The notes under the pieces: model-generated
Seen by the model: the letters and a program-made list of their open reading frames with translations, nothing else
Told to the model about the DNA's origin: nothing
Databases searched by the model: none
In this document: positions 1 through 8,100 of the stretch, piece by piece
Layout of the letters: each line of letters begins with the position of its first letter
How positions within the stretch are numbered: position 1 is the first letter of the stretch
Assembly: GCF_029837695.1 (NCBI RefSeq)
Contig: NZ_JAOEEA010000012.1
Location: 62,001-126,000 of the forward strand
Direction: 5' to 3'
Source of the DNA: Pseudomonas sp. GD04019
GTDB lineage: Bacteria > Pseudomonadota > Gammaproteobacteria > Pseudomonadales > Pseudomonadaceae
DNA length: 64,000 nt
Made by a program: the position numbers and the translations under genes

Positions 1-8
1 CTGTCCAT
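1..8 (-). CDS. Start of a gene leaving the window on the left (partial)
   Basis: An ATG on the minus strand at 8-6 follows the stop codon of the glutathione-transferase gene, with a GAGGAG ribosome-binding site about six bases upstream. Only the first codons (Met-Asp) are inside the window, so no function can be given. The tight spacing suggests co-transcription with the transferase gene. Confidence 0.5.
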
Positions 9-18
9 GGCGAACTCC

Positions 19-615
19 TCAGAGGCCGGGCATGCCGATGTAGCCGGGCAGGGCGCGGATACGCGCGAACCAGGCGGCGAGGTTGGCATAGGGCGCCAGG
101 TCCAATCCGCCATCACTGGCCAGCGCGATGTAAGGGTAGACGGCGAGGTCGGCGATGGTCGGCGCCGAACCCTGTGCCAGCCAGCTGTGCTGAGCCAGAT
201 GTGCGTCCACCAGCTCCAGTACCTGCACGGCGCGCTGTTGGGCCTGCTGCAGGTCGCCGGGCATGCGGAACAGCCCATGCAGGCGGGCTTGTCCCGGACC
301 CTTGGCCACTTCGTTGGCGGCGAAGCTCAGCCAGCTGGCGATGCGCGCCTGGCTCAGGACGTCCTGCGGGTACCAACTGGGGTCGGCATAGCGCTTGGCC
401 AGGTACACCAGAATGGCCTGGGAGTCATAGATCGCCTGACCTTCATCGACCAGCACCGGCACCTGGCCGCGCGGGTTGAGGGTTAGGAACTCCGGGCGCT
501 TCTGCGCGCCGCCGAGCAGATCGATCTGTTGCAGCTCGACTTCACGGCCGAGCAGGGCGAGGAACAGGCGGACCTTGTAGCAGTTGCCGGAGAGGGTGAA
601 GTCATGAAGCTGCAT
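19..615 (-). CDS. Glutathione S-transferase family protein
   Basis: This 198-residue protein has the two-domain layout of cytosolic glutathione transferases: an N-terminal thioredoxin-like half (about 1-78) with LNPRGQVPVL and YDSQAILVYLAKRY motifs that bind glutathione, and a helical C-terminal half with the N-capping motif TIADLAVYPY. The likely role is conjugation or reduction of electrophiles with glutathione in the cytoplasm; the substrate cannot be told. It is divergent from a TetR-type regulator gene with a perfect palindrome between them, so it is probably repressed by that regulator. A further gene starts right behind it. Confidence 0.85.
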   Translation of the reverse strand: MQLHDFTLSGNCYKVRLFLALLGREVELQQIDLLGGAQKRPEFLTLNPRGQVPVLVDEGQAIYDSQAILVYLAKRYADPSWYPQDVLSQARIASWLSFAANEVAKGPGQARLHGLFRMPGDLQQAQQRAVQVLELVDAHLAQHSWLAQGSAPTIADLAVYPYIALASDGGLDLAPYANLAAWFARIRALPGYIGMPGL

Positions 616-652
616 GGGAGGAGTCTCGCGAAGGGGTGTGACTCGATATTAG

Positions 653-666
653 ACAGACAGGTCTGT
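653..666. promoter_or_regulatory. Palindromic operator between the GST and tetR genes
   Basis: ACAGAC-AG-GTCTGT is a perfect 6-bp inverted repeat with a 2-bp centre, and some symmetry continues outside it (TA at 650-651 and TA at 668-669). It lies in the divergent intergenic region 38 bases upstream of the GST start. It has the size expected of a TetR-family operator, so I infer binding by the adjacent regulator. Confidence 0.6.
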
Positions 667-741
667 ATATTTCAAGTGGGGATTTTTCCGAACTGGAGCG
701 CGGTCATCGCCGCCCGCATAATGTCCGCCTTGGAGGGCCAG

Positions 742-1299
742 ATGGCATCGAGCAAACGCGAACAATTGATCAGCACCGCCCAAGGCCTGTTCGCCCGCGA
801 GGGTTACCACGCCACGGGCATCGACCGCATCCTGGCGGAGTCCGGGGTGGCCAAGATGACCCTGTACAAGCACTTCCGCTCCAAGGACGAGCTGATCCTG
901 GCCGTGCTCGAAGAGCGCGAGCGCGAGACGCTCGGCAACCTGGCCCAGCTGCGCGCCGCCAAGCTGCCGCGCGAGGCGCTGTTGCTGACCTTCGACGGCC
1001 TGCATGCATGGATCAACGAGCGCGATTTCTGCGGCTGCAGCTTTATTCATGCGGCGGCGGAGTTTCATGACCGCGAGCACCCGATCCATCGTCAGGCGGC
1101 GGGGTTCAAGGCGGCTTTCGGTGGGCATTTCCGCGAGCTGTTGCAGGCGCTGCAGGCGTCCCAGGCGGAGCAACTGGCCGGGCAGCTGCAGTTTCTGCTG
1201 GAGGGCGCACTGAGCATGGCCCACGTGCAGGGCCCGGGGGACCAGGCGTTGCAGGCCAAGGCGGCGGCGGCGATTTTGCTGGGCGCCGCCGGTATCTGA
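742..1299 (+). CDS. TetR/AcrR family transcriptional regulator
   Basis: This is a 185-residue repressor. The N-terminal helix-turn-helix domain (about 1-50) shows the TetR signature: LFAREGYHATGIDRILAESG followed by KMTLYKHFRSKDELI. The C-terminal ligand domain contains a Cys-Gly-Cys (DFCGCSF) that could sense electrophiles, which is speculative. I chose the ATG at 742 because GGAGG lies about five bases upstream; an in-frame ATG at 721 has no such site. It probably regulates itself and the divergent transferase through the palindrome at 653-666. Confidence 0.88.
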   Translation: MASSKREQLISTAQGLFAREGYHATGIDRILAESGVAKMTLYKHFRSKDELILAVLEERERETLGNLAQLRAAKLPREALLLTFDGLHAWINERDFCGCSFIHAAAEFHDREHPIHRQAAGFKAAFGGHFRELLQALQASQAEQLAGQLQFLLEGALSMAHVQGPGDQALQAKAAAAILLGAAGI

Positions 1300-1300
1300 A

Positions 1301-3259
1301 TCAGGCCCCGCCGAGCAGGCGCGCCTCGCCGGCTTCGATGGCCTGCAGCGGTCCGGACAGCAGCACGGTATCGCCCTCGCGCAGCTGCGGCCGCGCTTCC
1401 AGCGCCAGGTTGACGCCATTGCGGCGCACCGCCTGCACCTCCAATCCCAGCGCTTCCAATTGCATATCGGTTGGGCAGCGGCCGCAGGCATGGGCATCTG
1501 CCGGCAGGTTCACCGCATGCAGCAGCACGCGCGGCTGGCCCTGGGCGTCCACCAGGTTGGCCTGGGCGCCATGGTAGAAACCGTGCAGCAGGCGATAGCG
1601 ATTACTGCGCACGTCATCCAGATGCTGCTGCACCCGTTGCTCGGGAATGCCGAGCATCACCAGGGCGTGGGACGCCAGCATCAGGCTGGACTCCAGCACT
1701 TCCGGCACCACTTCGCTGGCGCCGGCCGCCTGCAGTTCGGCGAGCCGGCTGTCGTCGCGAGTGCGCACCAGGATCGGCAGGTCGGGGCAGTGCTGGCGTG
1801 CCTGCTCGACGATGGCCAGGGCCACGTCGGTCTTGTCCACCGCCACCACCAGCAGGCGGGCACGGGCGATGCCGACGGCCTCCAGCAGGTCGCGCCGACG
1901 CGAGTCGCCGTAGTGCACGTTGTTTTCGCCAGCGCTGGCTTCCTCGACCCGCACCGGATCATCGTCGAGGGCGACGAACTCCTGGCCCTCACGCTGCAGG
2001 AAGCGCCCGATGGACTGGCCGACTCGGCCGTAGCCGCAGATCACCGCATGACCACGCAGCTCCGCACTGTGGCTGGCGATCTCCTCCAGATGGCTCTCGC
2101 GCCCCGGTGTGCGGCGCAGACGCGCGGCCAGCAGCGGTGCGGCGCGCAGCAAGAGCGGGGTGAGGGCCATGGAGCAGAACGCGGCGGCCAGCAGCAGACC
2201 GGCCAGTGGCGCTTCCAGCATCTGCTGCTGACGCATCAGCGCCACCAGGGCGAAGAAGAATTCGCCGGCCTGGGCCAGGGCCAGGCCGCTGCGCCAGGCT
2301 GTTTCGCCGCTCTCGCCGCGGACCTTGACCAACAGCGCCACCAGGCCGCCCTTGAGCGCGAGCAGCAGCAGGGTGGCGCCAAGGATGGCCCAGCCCTGCT
2401 CGGCGAACAGCTTGAGATCGATCAGCATGCCTACGCAGACGAAGAACAGGCCGAGGAGAATGTCGCGGAACGGCCGGATATCCGCTTCGACCTGGTGGCG
2501 ATAATGGCTTTCGCCCAGCAGCATGCCGGCGAGGAACGCGCCCAGCGCCATGGACAGGCCGAGCATATGGGTGAGCCAGGCGGTGAGCAGGACGATGACC
2601 AGGGCGAGCATGACGAACAGCTCGGCGGAATGGGCCTGCGCCACCTCGTGGAACAGCTTGGGCAGCAGCCAGCGGCTGGCCAGCAGCAGGCCGAGGAACA
2701 GCAGCACGGTCTTGCCCAGCGTCAGCGGAATGGCCAGGTACCAGGGCTCGCCGCCGTGGCCGGCAATGGCGGGCACCAGGGTCAGCAGCAATACCGCCAC
2801 CAGGTCCTGGAACAGCAGCACGCCCATGGCGTTCTGACCATGGCCGCTGAATACCTCGCCGAGGCTGACCAGCTCCTTGCCGACGATGGCAGTGGAGGAA
2901 AGCGCCAGGCCCAGGCCGAGCACTGCGGCGCTGGTTGGCGCCACGCCGCCTAGATAGAGCAGGGCACCCAGGGCCGAGCCGCACAGGGCGACCTGCAGAC
3001 TGCCCAGACCGAATACGGTACGCCGCAGCGCCAGCATGCGCGGCAGGGAGAACTCCAGGCCCAGGCTGAACAGCAGGAACACCACGCCCAGTTCGGCCAG
3101 CCGTGGCAGATCACGGGCCGAGCCTATCCAGTCCAGCGCGGCCGGTCCCACCAGCAGGCCGACGCAGAGGTAGCCGAGCACCGGCGGCAGGCGCAGGCGA
3201 CGGAACAGGGCGATGACCAGCAGCGAGCAGGCCAGGATGATCAGCAGGTCGGTGAACAA
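1301..3259 (-). CDS. CPA2-family monovalent cation:proton antiporter with RCK domain (Kef type)
   Basis: This inner-membrane protein of about 652 residues has an N-terminal sodium/hydrogen-exchanger domain of roughly 12 hydrophobic segments (to about residue 380). A cytoplasmic TrkA-N/RCK nucleotide-binding domain follows (HAVICGYGRVGQSIGRFL, starting near residue 402), then a TrkA-C domain. It probably exports K+ in exchange for H+, gated by a nucleotide or thiol ligand. I prefer a TTG start at 3259 with AAGGAGA just upstream; an ATG at 3289 would add ten residues before the first membrane helix. The gene is convergent with the tetR gene, with one base between them. Confidence 0.85.
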   Translation of the reverse strand: MFTDLLIILACSLLVIALFRRLRLPPVLGYLCVGLLVGPAALDWIGSARDLPRLAELGVVFLLFSLGLEFSLPRMLALRRTVFGLGSLQVALCGSALGALLYLGGVAPTSAAVLGLGLALSSTAIVGKELVSLGEVFSGHGQNAMGVLLFQDLVAVLLLTLVPAIAGHGGEPWYLAIPLTLGKTVLLFLGLLLASRWLLPKLFHEVAQAHSAELFVMLALVIVLLTAWLTHMLGLSMALGAFLAGMLLGESHYRHQVEADIRPFRDILLGLFFVCVGMLIDLKLFAEQGWAILGATLLLLALKGGLVALLVKVRGESGETAWRSGLALAQAGEFFFALVALMRQQQMLEAPLAGLLLAAAFCSMALTPLLLRAAPLLAARLRRTPGRESHLEEIASHSAELRGHAVICGYGRVGQSIGRFLQREGQEFVALDDDPVRVEEASAGENNVHYGDSRRRDLLEAVGIARARLLVVAVDKTDVALAIVEQARQHCPDLPILVRTRDDSRLAELQAAGASEVVPEVLESSLMLASHALVMLGIPEQRVQQHLDDVRSNRYRLLHGFYHGAQANLVDAQGQPRVLLHAVNLPADAHACGRCPTDMQLEALGLEVQAVRRNGVNLALEARPQLREGDTVLLSGPLQAIEAGEARLLGGA

Positions 3260-3407
3260 GGCGATTCTCCTTCGATTGCCTGCGAGCATGCCGAAGCGGC
3301 AACCAGGCGTCCATGCTCTCGGTCAAAGTGGCCATTGGTCGGTTTTGCCTCAATTTTCTGGGGTGCCTGCCGTCAAAGAGGCAGTTCACCCTGCTTGGTA
3401 CTTCATC

Positions 3408-4547
3408 ATGAATACTCTGGCTTCCCTTTCCCCGTCGCAGTCCCGCCCCACTGGCATCAACACCCTGGCCAACCCGCGTGGCCATGTGGATGCCCAGGGC
3501 ACCCTGGCCAATCGCCTGGCCAACCGCCTGGGCCTGGAGCCCGGTGCGCTGGACGGCAAGCGCGAAGACTTCACTCCCGACAAGGTGGCAGGCCGGGTGC
3601 TCGGCTTCATCGAGCAGCGCCTGAAAAGTGAGGCCGCCGCCGGCGCCGACACTTCCAAGCTGGAAAGCCTGCTGGCCCAGGCCCGTGAAGGGGTGGAAAA
3701 GGGCTTCGAGGAGGCGCGCAAGATCCTCGACGGCATGGGCGTGCTCAAGGGCAAGGTGGCGGAAGACATCAATGCCACCTACGACAAGATTCAGAACGGC
3801 CTGAAAGGCCTCGAGTCCGACTACGGCGTCAAGGCTCCCGCCAGTGGCGGCAACACCGTCGCCGTGGCCGCGCGCAGCGAGCGTTTCGCCGCCCAGGCCG
3901 AGACCTTCGACATGCAGGTCACTACCCGCGATGGCGATCGCCTGAATATTTCCATCGCCAGCGCCTCCGCCAGTTGGTCGCAGAGCGATGCGGCTGCCGC
4001 CAGCAACGGCAACGGTTCTCAGGCCAGCGCCAGCAGCAGCTCCGGCAGCATGCAGATCGGCGGTTGGCAGGTGCAGGTGGAAGGCGAGCTGGACGATGAA
4101 GAGCGCGCCGCCCTGGAGGACCTGTTCAAGCAGGTGCAGGACATTTCCAGCGACTTCTATTCCGGCAATCTGGGTGGCGCCTTCGACCGCGCCATGCAAC
4201 TGAACATGGATGGCTCGCAACTAGCCTCGATGTCGCTGCAACTGACTCAGACCAGCGTGCGTCAGGCCACCGACGCCTATGGCGCCGTGGCCCAGCAGGG
4301 CGGCCAGGCGGCCAGTGCGGTGAACGACGATCTGATCGACTACGCCCGCGGCTTGCTCGATGCGCTGCGCACCGCCGACAAGGTCTCGGAAGATGCCAAG
4401 GGCACCTTGGAACAGCTGCTGGACGGCGGCTTCAGTCTCGACGAGCGCTTCGACGGATCCTTGCTGGAGAAGGCCAAGGAGCTCAACGGCCGCCTGCTCG
4501 ACGGCCTGCAGGGCATGCTGCAGAACCCGCCGGCCGAGGAAGCCTGA
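3408..4547 (+). CDS. DUF5610-like protein of unknown function
   Basis: This 379-residue protein has no signal peptide or membrane segment. Residues about 20-140 are helical and charged (NRLGLEPGALDGKREDFTPDKVAGRVLGFIEQRL), which I recognise with moderate certainty as the DUF5610 domain of Pseudomonas-type proteins. A Ser/Ala-rich linker (around 190-215) and a second helical half follow, ending in FDGSLLEKAKELNGRLLDGL. I know of no established function. The in-frame open stretch continues upstream to 3213 but overlaps the antiporter gene; the ATG at 3408 gives the natural N terminus. It is followed by the glutaredoxin-like gene after 43 bases. Confidence 0.7.
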   Translation: MNTLASLSPSQSRPTGINTLANPRGHVDAQGTLANRLANRLGLEPGALDGKREDFTPDKVAGRVLGFIEQRLKSEAAAGADTSKLESLLAQAREGVEKGFEEARKILDGMGVLKGKVAEDINATYDKIQNGLKGLESDYGVKAPASGGNTVAVAARSERFAAQAETFDMQVTTRDGDRLNISIASASASWSQSDAAAASNGNGSQASASSSSGSMQIGGWQVQVEGELDDEERAALEDLFKQVQDISSDFYSGNLGGAFDRAMQLNMDGSQLASMSLQLTQTSVRQATDAYGAVAQQGGQAASAVNDDLIDYARGLLDALRTADKVSEDAKGTLEQLLDGGFSLDERFDGSLLEKAKELNGRLLDGLQGMLQNPPAEEA

Positions 4548-4590
4548 GCCGGTGCTAGACTGCGTCTCTGATTGATTCGGAGACGCCCCG

Positions 4591-4827
4591 ATGCCCCCTG
4601 AATGCCAACTCTTCGGCACCCTCGGCTGCCACCTCTGCGAGGTGGCCGAGGCGTTGTTGATGCCCTTTGTCGAATACGGCCTGCTGGTCGAACTGGTGGA
4701 TATCGCCGAGCGCGAGGACTGGGTCGAGCAATACGGCCTGCGCATTCCGGTGCTGCGTCGCAACGACAGCGGCGCCGAGCTCGACTGGCCGTTCGACGCC
4801 GATCAGGTGGTAGCCTTCCTGCGCTGA
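4591..4827 (+). CDS. Glutaredoxin-family protein (DUF836 type)
   Basis: This is a 78-residue single-domain thioredoxin-fold protein with a CHLC redox motif at residues 13-16 (TLGCHLCEVAEALL) and the cis-proline segment RIPVLRR. It matches the small glutaredoxin-like DUF836 family, whose members are thought to act in cytoplasmic thiol-disulfide exchange. The length is normal for the family. The partner protein is unknown. Confidence 0.85.
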   Translation: MPPECQLFGTLGCHLCEVAEALLMPFVEYGLLVELVDIAEREDWVEQYGLRIPVLRRNDSGAELDWPFDADQVVAFLR

Positions 4828-4904
4828 TCCATCTCTTTTGACTGCTTGATATCTTGAACGGCTGATGCGTATTTTGTACGGATCAACCACAGGGATATGC
4901 AGTC

Positions 4905-6245
4905 ATGAGTACCGACGGCCGTAGTGCGCTTGCAGAGCGCTTGTCCGGGATTACCGAGATCGAATGTGTCACCGCCGACCTCAACGGGGTACCGCGGGGC
5001 AAGGTGATGACTGCAGAGGGCTTTCTCGAAGGCCGCCGCTTGCAGCTGGCGCGGGGTGTGCTGTTGCAATGCATCATGGGCGGCTATCCGCCGGCGCGTT
5101 TCTACGGCAGCGACGATGGCGACCTGATGCTCAGCACCACACCAGAGCGGGTGTTCCGTCTGCCCTGGAGCGAGTCGCGGGCCATGGCCATCTGCGACGC
5201 CGATGAGCTGGATGGGCGCAGTTCGGGACTGTCTACCCGCGGCCTGCTGAAGAAGGTGGTGGCTGCCTATGCCGAGCGTGGCTGGCAGCCGGTGGTGGCG
5301 ACCGAGCTGGAGTTCTTCGTCTTCGAGCGGCATCTCGATGCGAATCGTCCTTTCCAGCCGCCACTAGGTCTGGACGGCAGTCGCGAGACTGGCTGCTCGG
5401 CGTTCAGCGTGTCATCCGGCAACGGCCTGCGGCCGTTCTTCGAGGAGGTCTATCGCTGCATGGAGGCGCTCGGTCTGCCGCGCGATACCTTCATGCACGA
5501 GATGGGCGTCAGCCAGTTCGAGATCAATCTGCTGCATGGCGATCCGCTGCAGGTGGCCGATCAGACTTTCCTGTTCAAGCATCTGCTGCGCGAAGTTGGC
5601 CTCAAGCACGGTCTGGCGGTAGTGTGCATGGCCAAGCCGCTGCCGCATACGCCGGGCAGCTCCATGCACATTCATCAGAGCGTGGTGGAGCAGGGCAGCG
5701 GTCGCAATCTCTTCAGCGTCGAGAATGGTGAGGCGGCTCCAGCCTTCTTTCATTTCATCGGCGGGCAGCAGGCGGCGCTGGCGGACTTCACCCTGCTGTT
5801 CGCACCGCATGTGAACTCCTACCAGCGTCTGTGTCATCCCTACGCCTCACCGAACAATGCCTGCTGGTCGCACGACAATCGCGCCGCCGGGCTGCGTATT
5901 CCGGCCAGTGGACCTGCGGCGCGGCGGGTGGAGAATCGCCTGCCAGGAGCCGACGCCAACCCCTATCTGGCCATTGCTGCCAGCCTGGCCGCCGGCCTGC
6001 ATGGCCTGCAGCAACAGTTGGAGCCGAGTGCGCCGATCCAGGGCGAGTTCGAGGTGCCGCCCAAGCTCAGCCTGCCGTGCACCATGCATGCGGCCTTGCA
6101 GCGCCTGCAGGGCAGTGCGCTGGCGCGGCAGTGGTTCGGCGAGGAGTTCGTCGACGGCTATTGCGCCAGCAAGGGCATGGAGCTGACGAGTTACCTGGAC
6201 GAGATCACACCCTGGGAGCGGAGGGTGTTGGGAGCCCAGGTCTGA
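4905..6245 (+). CDS. Glutamine synthetase family protein (gamma-glutamylpolyamine synthetase-like)
   Basis: This 446-residue protein has the beta-grasp N-terminal domain and the catalytic domain of the glutamine synthetase superfamily. Visible motifs are the metal-binding ELEFFVF, the ATP/substrate segment PLPHTPGSSMHIHQS, NSYQRL and RVENRLPGADANPYLAIAA. It lacks the adenylylation region of classical GlnA and is shorter than it. It therefore fits the PuuA/SpuI-like ligases that join glutamate to putrescine or another amine. The substrate is not determined. Transcription probably ends at the hairpin shared with the convergent flgZ gene. Confidence 0.85.
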   Translation: MSTDGRSALAERLSGITEIECVTADLNGVPRGKVMTAEGFLEGRRLQLARGVLLQCIMGGYPPARFYGSDDGDLMLSTTPERVFRLPWSESRAMAICDADELDGRSSGLSTRGLLKKVVAAYAERGWQPVVATELEFFVFERHLDANRPFQPPLGLDGSRETGCSAFSVSSGNGLRPFFEEVYRCMEALGLPRDTFMHEMGVSQFEINLLHGDPLQVADQTFLFKHLLREVGLKHGLAVVCMAKPLPHTPGSSMHIHQSVVEQGSGRNLFSVENGEAAPAFFHFIGGQQAALADFTLLFAPHVNSYQRLCHPYASPNNACWSHDNRAAGLRIPASGPAARRVENRLPGADANPYLAIAASLAAGLHGLQQQLEPSAPIQGEFEVPPKLSLPCTMHAALQRLQGSALARQWFGEEFVDGYCASKGMELTSYLDEITPWERRVLGAQV

Positions 6246-6249
6246 AACG

Positions 6250-6274
6250 CAGAGGCCCCCATGGGCGGCCTCTG
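6250..6274. terminator. Bidirectional hairpin between the GS-like gene and flgZ
   Basis: CAGAGGCC (6250-6257) pairs perfectly with GGCCTCTG (6267-6274), with a further CCC/GGG pairing inside the loop. It sits between two convergent genes. The T-tracts on both sides are weak. Confidence 0.55.
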
Positions 6275-6290
6275 GCTGGTGCAGGTGGTT

Positions 6291-7031
6291 CTATTCCTGC
6301 TCGACGCGGCGTGCTTCGCGCTGGAGCTGATAGACGAAGCGCTCTACCTGACGCTGCTCCAGGCCGCTCATGCGGTGGAAGCGCAGGCCGACGAAGGTCA
6401 TGTTGACCTTCTCCGCATATTGCACGTGGCGCAGCTCGCCGGCAGTGGTCATGGAGCCGATCGGCAACATGGCGGTGAAGCGCTCGTAGACCTGGCCGGG
6501 CTGCAGGCGGCTGCTGACATCGCCGGCGAAGCGCAGACGGCAGCCGGTGGCGGAGATATCCAGCATCTGGCCCTTGATGCCGGGATTGAGCTTACTGCCG
6601 GACAGCTCGATGTTGACCAGTTGACCCTGGCTGAGCGCCGCACGGAAGGCATTGCGACGCTGGTGATAGGTCACCCGCTCCGGGATGTAGCTCCAGTAGC
6701 AGCGCGAGCCATCCAGCTCGCCGAGCTGCACTGGATCCTCGCACTCCCAGGCGATGCGTACGCCATCGTGAAAGCCCTCCACACGGAACGGTTCGCCGTT
6801 CTGCATGAAGCGCTCGCCATCGTTGGGAATCATTTCGTCGAGAGCAATAACGCCGCGATCGCGGTCGATTTCGATCAGATAGCTTTGGAACCGCAGGTTG
6901 CGGTCCTTGAACATGACAATGAGGGGATCATGGCTCTGCTGCAGTAAACGCAGGTTGGCAACGATCTCCAAGGGTGCGGTCAGCACCTTGGGTGGCTGTG
7001 GGCCATCGTCCTCAAGGAATGGGTTGGGCAC
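6291..7031 (-). CDS. flgZ: Flagellar brake protein, YcgR/FlgZ type (PilZ domain)
   Basis: This 246-residue cyclic-di-GMP receptor has a YcgR N-terminal domain (about 20-105) and a PilZ domain (about 115-235). The binding residues are present: RxxxR in RRNAFR (R126 and R130) and DISATG at 158-163. Proteins of this type bind the flagellar motor when c-di-GMP is high and slow swimming. I chose a GTG start at 7031 (VPNPFLEDD) with GGAG upstream; an ATG at 7085 would add 18 residues unlike the family. It lies 77 bases behind flgN and is probably in the flgMN transcript. Confidence 0.88.
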   Translation of the reverse strand: MPNPFLEDDGPQPPKVLTAPLEIVANLRLLQQSHDPLIVMFKDRNLRFQSYLIEIDRDRGVIALDEMIPNDGERFMQNGEPFRVEGFHDGVRIAWECEDPVQLGELDGSRCYWSYIPERVTYHQRRNAFRAALSQGQLVNIELSGSKLNPGIKGQMLDISATGCRLRFAGDVSSRLQPGQVYERFTAMLPIGSMTTAGELRHVQYAEKVNMTFVGLRFHRMSGLEQRQVERFVYQLQREARRVEQE

Positions 7032-7108
7032 GATCCGGGTATCTCCAGGTACTACCGCACTAGCATACTGGCATATTGCCGGCATGTCCCTGTGCTTGTT
7101 GTTATGGC

Positions 7109-7576
7109 TCAGGCCTGGCTGAGAGGGCGTTGCTGCGCGATTCTAGCGGCGCCGCCGCGGCTGTCATAGAGCCCTGGCGTCTCACCGCCACGGAGAATGC
7201 CGAGCACGCTCTTGAGCGATGCCTGATTGGCACGGATCAGCCGGCCATTGCGCTGGTTCGCGTCACGGCAGCTTTCCAGCAGCTGGTTCAGCTCATCGCT
7301 GCGCGCCAGCAGCTCTGCACCATTGGCCTGGCCGGCGGCAAAGGTTTCCAGGCCGGCGCGATCAGCGCTCAGCTGCTGCTCGCCGAGCAGTTTGCTGCGT
7401 GCGCTGCCATGCTGGTCGAGCAGGCTGAGGAGGGGGAGTTTCTCGCCGAGGATCTGTTCCAGGCGCGGCAGGTCGCGTTCGCCCATGGCCTGGAATTCGG
7501 CATCGATCAGCTCAAGCAGGCGCTGGGCCGTGCCGATATCTTCGATGAACAGTTGCAGCAGATCGTTACTTTGCAT
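7109..7576 (-). CDS. flgN: Flagellar export chaperone FlgN
   Basis: This 155-residue, mostly helical cytoplasmic chaperone binds the hook-filament junction proteins FlgK and FlgL and delivers them to the export apparatus. The recognisable core is the LLQLFIEDIGTAQRLLELIDAE N-terminal helix and the C-terminal NGRLIRANQASLKSVLGILRG helix, where the client-binding region lies in this family. The start at 7576 (MQSNDLL) is chosen over upstream in-frame ATGs that overlap flgM. It follows flgM by 49 bases on the same strand. Confidence 0.88.
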   Translation of the reverse strand: MQSNDLLQLFIEDIGTAQRLLELIDAEFQAMGERDLPRLEQILGEKLPLLSLLDQHGSARSKLLGEQQLSADRAGLETFAAGQANGAELLARSDELNQLLESCRDANQRNGRLIRANQASLKSVLGILRGGETPGLYDSRGGAARIAQQRPLSQA

Positions 7577-7625
7577 CGCGGGCTCTGGGGATCGGGCGTC
7601 CAACACCCCCAGCGCAGCCCTGGGA

Positions 7626-7967
7626 CTAGCGCTGGGATTCGAAATCGAGCAGCTTGCCGGCGACGCGCTTGGCATCGACCTGGTAGCTGCCATCGGCAAT
7701 GGCCTGCTTCAACTTGGCGACACGTTCTTTATCAACGGTCGGCAGGTCGCGCAGCTTGTCGCCGGCTTTCTGCAATTGCTGGGCTTCACGGCTGAGCTGC
7801 ACGGATTCGCCAGTCTTGCCGGCAGTGGCCTGCTCGTCGGCAACCTGTACCGCATTCTGCGGAGTGCTGCTGACGGCCTCGTTACGGCCGCTGGCCTGGG
7901 CATTGCCTGCGCGCCCGCTGTTGGCGGGGCTGGCGGCATTGTTCAGCCGGTTGAAGTCGATAACCAT
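7626..7967 (-). CDS. flgM: Anti-sigma-28 factor FlgM
   Basis: This 113-residue protein binds and inhibits FliA (sigma-28) until hook completion, when it is exported through the flagellum. The N-terminal half is disordered and rich in Asn, Ala and Gly. The C-terminal half contains the conserved FliA-binding helices (VQLSREAQQLQKAGDKL and DKERVAKLKQAIADGSYQVD, then ...KLLDFE). It is slightly longer than enteric FlgM. A FliA-type promoter lies 39-65 bases upstream, which gives autoregulatory feedback, and flgN follows directly. Confidence 0.93.
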   Translation of the reverse strand: MVIDFNRLNNAASPANSGRAGNAQASGRNEAVSSTPQNAVQVADEQATAGKTGESVQLSREAQQLQKAGDKLRDLPTVDKERVAKLKQAIADGSYQVDAKRVAGKLLDFESQR

Positions 7968-8005
7968 GGTGTAAACCTCTGACGGTATCTGGACGCTTGA
8001 CTGGG

Positions 8006-8032
8006 TTGTCGGCCGGTTCCGTCGAAACTTTA
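8006..8032 (-). promoter_or_regulatory. FliA (sigma-28) promoter of flgM-flgN
   Basis: On the minus strand TAAA (8032-8029) is followed by exactly 15 bases and then GCCGACAA (8013-8006). The consensus is TAAA-N15-GCCGATAA, so there is a single mismatch. It lies between flgA and flgM. Confidence 0.75.
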
Positions 8033-8100
8033 GGGCGCAATTATGTGCGTCGTTTAACAGTGTAGGAAATCGTTAGGGATAAGCGCTACAAGAATCATGC

